Shown: positions 4,885 to 5,518 of the stretch, piece after piece
Numbering within the stretch: the first letter of the stretch is position 1
Layout: every line of letters starts with the position of its first letter
Origin: Hungatella sp. UBA5982
GTDB taxonomy: Bacteria > Bacillota > Clostridia > Lachnospirales > Lachnospiraceae
DNA length: 5,518 nucleotides
Assembly (NCBI GenBank): GCA_002429965.1
Contig: DJBG01000212.1
Span: 5,344-10,861 of the forward strand
Direction of reading: 5' to 3'
Program-made: the position numbers and the translations under genes
Notes under the pieces: model-generated
What the model saw: only the letters and a program-made list of their open reading frames with translations
The model's database searches: none
Told to the model about the DNA's origin: nothing

Positions 4885-5517
4885 TTAAATAGTTTTCTTT
4901 CTATATATCAGGCACGCGAAAATTACAAATAATGATATAAAATTTAATGCTGCGTGCAAGATTTGAGATGTGCAATCCTCTCCCGTTTTTGGCAAATTAG
5001 CCATTCCATCTTTAGGCACTTCCTGCTTAACAATATATAAATTTTCACTATTATTAGAAGTATCAGAAGATTTAGGTACTTCCCGTTCATCAATGTCTAC
5101 ACTTTCACTGCTACCATAGGCATCACCTTTTTTGTCAGATTTGCCCGCAGTGGTAGTCTCATTTCTTCCGCCATCTCCTTTGCTGTTTCCGCCGCCGCTG
5201 CTATTTCCGCTATTGCTGTTATTTCCTTCCGTGTTGTTTCCACTTCCGCTGTTATTTCCTTCTGTGTTGTTTCCTCCGCTGCTGCTATTTCCTTCTCCGC
5301 TATTTCCCCCACTGTTATTGCTGCCGTCACTTTCTTCTTTCCATGATGCCCACAAAGACATGTTCGCTGCTACAGTGTTGTTATCAAAATCCCAGAGTAC
5401 TGGCTCGTAATTTTCATCTAAATAGCTGTACCAGCCCTTAAACAAATATCCTGTCCTTGTTGGATCCGCCGGCCTATCGGTTATTTTTTCACCAATCGGA
5501 ACCACCGACTCATGGTA
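4885..5517 (-). CDS. LPXTG-anchored surface protein with InlB/Flg_new-type repeat (partial, N-terminus outside window)
   Basis: The C-terminal 210 residues of a sortase-anchored cell-wall protein. The frame stays open to the right edge (Tyr-His-Glu-Ser precede Val-Val-Pro-Ile), so the GTG at 5503-5505 is not the true start. Positions 5338-5517 encode the end of an InlB B-repeat/Flg_new-type domain: PADPTRTGYLFKGWYS, WDFDNNTVAANMSLWASW. Next (5167-5331) is a Gly/Asn/Ser-rich stalk with two copies of NNTEGNNS, then a polar stretch holding two EVPK segments. LPKTGE follows (LPKTG at 4981-4995), then a hydrophobic membrane segment (LNFISLFVIFACLIY) and the tail RKKTI, the complete sortase sorting signal. 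A sortase should cut between Thr and Gly and link the protein to peptidoglycan. Flg_new repeats occur in many copies in clostridial adhesin-like proteins, so the missing part may carry more repeats or a binding or enzyme domain. The overall function cannot be named from this piece. The gene ends at its own terminator. Confidence 0.88.
   Translation of the reverse strand, partial: YHESVVPIGEKITDRPADPTRTGYLFKGWYSYLDENYEPVLWDFDNNTVAANMSLWASWKEESDGSNNSGGNSGEGNSSSGGNNTEGNNSGSGNNTEGNNSNSGNSSGGGNSKGDGGRNETTTAGKSDKKGDAYGSSESVDIDEREVPKSSDTSNNSENLYIVKQEVPKDGMANLPKTGEDCTSQILHAALNFISLFVIFACLIYRKKTI
5011..5109 (-). repeat. Internal 60-bp-period duplication before the LPKTG motif
   Basis: Two 13-residue segments, SESVDIDEREVPK and SENLYIVKQEVPK, lie 20 residues apart just before the sorting signal. 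The DNA shows it as TTTAGG-ACTTCC at 5011-5023 and 5071-5083, 60 bp apart. The match is strong at the Ser-Glu start and the Glu-Val-Pro-Lys end and weak in between, so it is an older duplication that has diverged. Confidence 0.5.
5218..5274 (-). repeat. Tandem 33-bp repeat in the Gly/Asn-rich stalk
   Basis: Two 24-bp segments, 5218-5241 and 5251-5274, differ at one base and lie 33 bp apart, coding for the 11-residue unit NNTEGNNSGSG/NNTEGNNSNSG. The near identity at DNA level points to recent expansion, and copy number may vary between strains. Shorter GNSS/GGN relatives surround it. Confidence 0.7.
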
Positions 5518-5518
5518 T

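Noticed and set aside
5097..5330. Minus-strand Ala/Glu/Thr-rich frame in another phase of the stalk region.
   Set aside because: It is a low-complexity shadow of the repeat DNA with no start signal; the frame carrying LPKTG is the real one.
5132..5410. Plus-strand open frame rich in Pro and Leu opposite the surface-protein stalk.
   Set aside because: It is the antisense reading of the Gly/Asn/Ser repeats; the minus strand carries a coherent LPXTG protein with its own terminator.
1..5518. CRISPR array, tRNA, rRNA or phage genes.
   Set aside because: No regularly spaced direct repeats, cloverleaf sequences, rRNA-like stretches or phage protein motifs were seen on either strand.

Overview
The window reads as chromosomal DNA of a low-to-mid GC Gram-positive bacterium of the class Clostridia, most like Lachnospiraceae. 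The reasons are strong AGGAGG-type ribosome binding sites, a sugar-binding lipoprotein with a long Ser/Thr/Ala linker, a YesN-type (receiver plus AraC) response regulator beside a sugar ABC transporter, and a sortase-anchored (LPKTG) surface protein. Genus cannot be fixed from the sequence.

Layout. Positions 1-3501 (minus strand) form a regulated sugar-uptake operon read from right to left: a response regulator (2275-3501), a lipoprotein substrate-binding protein closely resembling E. coli YtfQ (1122-2180), and a sugar ABC ATPase resembling YtfR (1-1023, C-terminus outside the window). The E. coli Ytf system takes up galactose in its furanose form. The permease genes expected next would lie beyond position 1. 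A stable hairpin with a short T-run sits between the binding-protein and ATPase genes and probably lowers expression of the ATPase relative to the binding protein. The response regulator has its own extended -10 promoter at 3534-3560. No histidine kinase gene is in the window.

The 409-bp divergent gap 3502-3910 is the least ordinary part. It holds the regulator promoter, a pair of TACCGTA direct repeats between inverted repeats, a strong terminator-like hairpin oriented to the minus strand with no annotated gene in front of it, and a second foldable element just upstream of that hairpin. Together these suggest a short structured minus-strand RNA or leader. The gap also holds a MerR-type promoter with a 19-bp spacer and two perfect 12-bp palindromes.

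Positions 3911-4729 (plus strand) encode a BmrR-like MerR-family regulator with a GyrI-like ligand-binding domain, probably autoregulated. It ends at an intrinsic terminator (4741-4778). A second hairpin (4828-4880) terminates the convergent minus-strand gene. That gene (4885 to the right edge, N-terminus missing) encodes the C-terminal part of a cell-wall-anchored protein: one InlB/Flg_new-type repeat, a Gly/Asn/Ser-rich repetitive stalk, a duplicated Glu-Val-Pro-Lys segment, LPKTG, a membrane segment and a basic tail.
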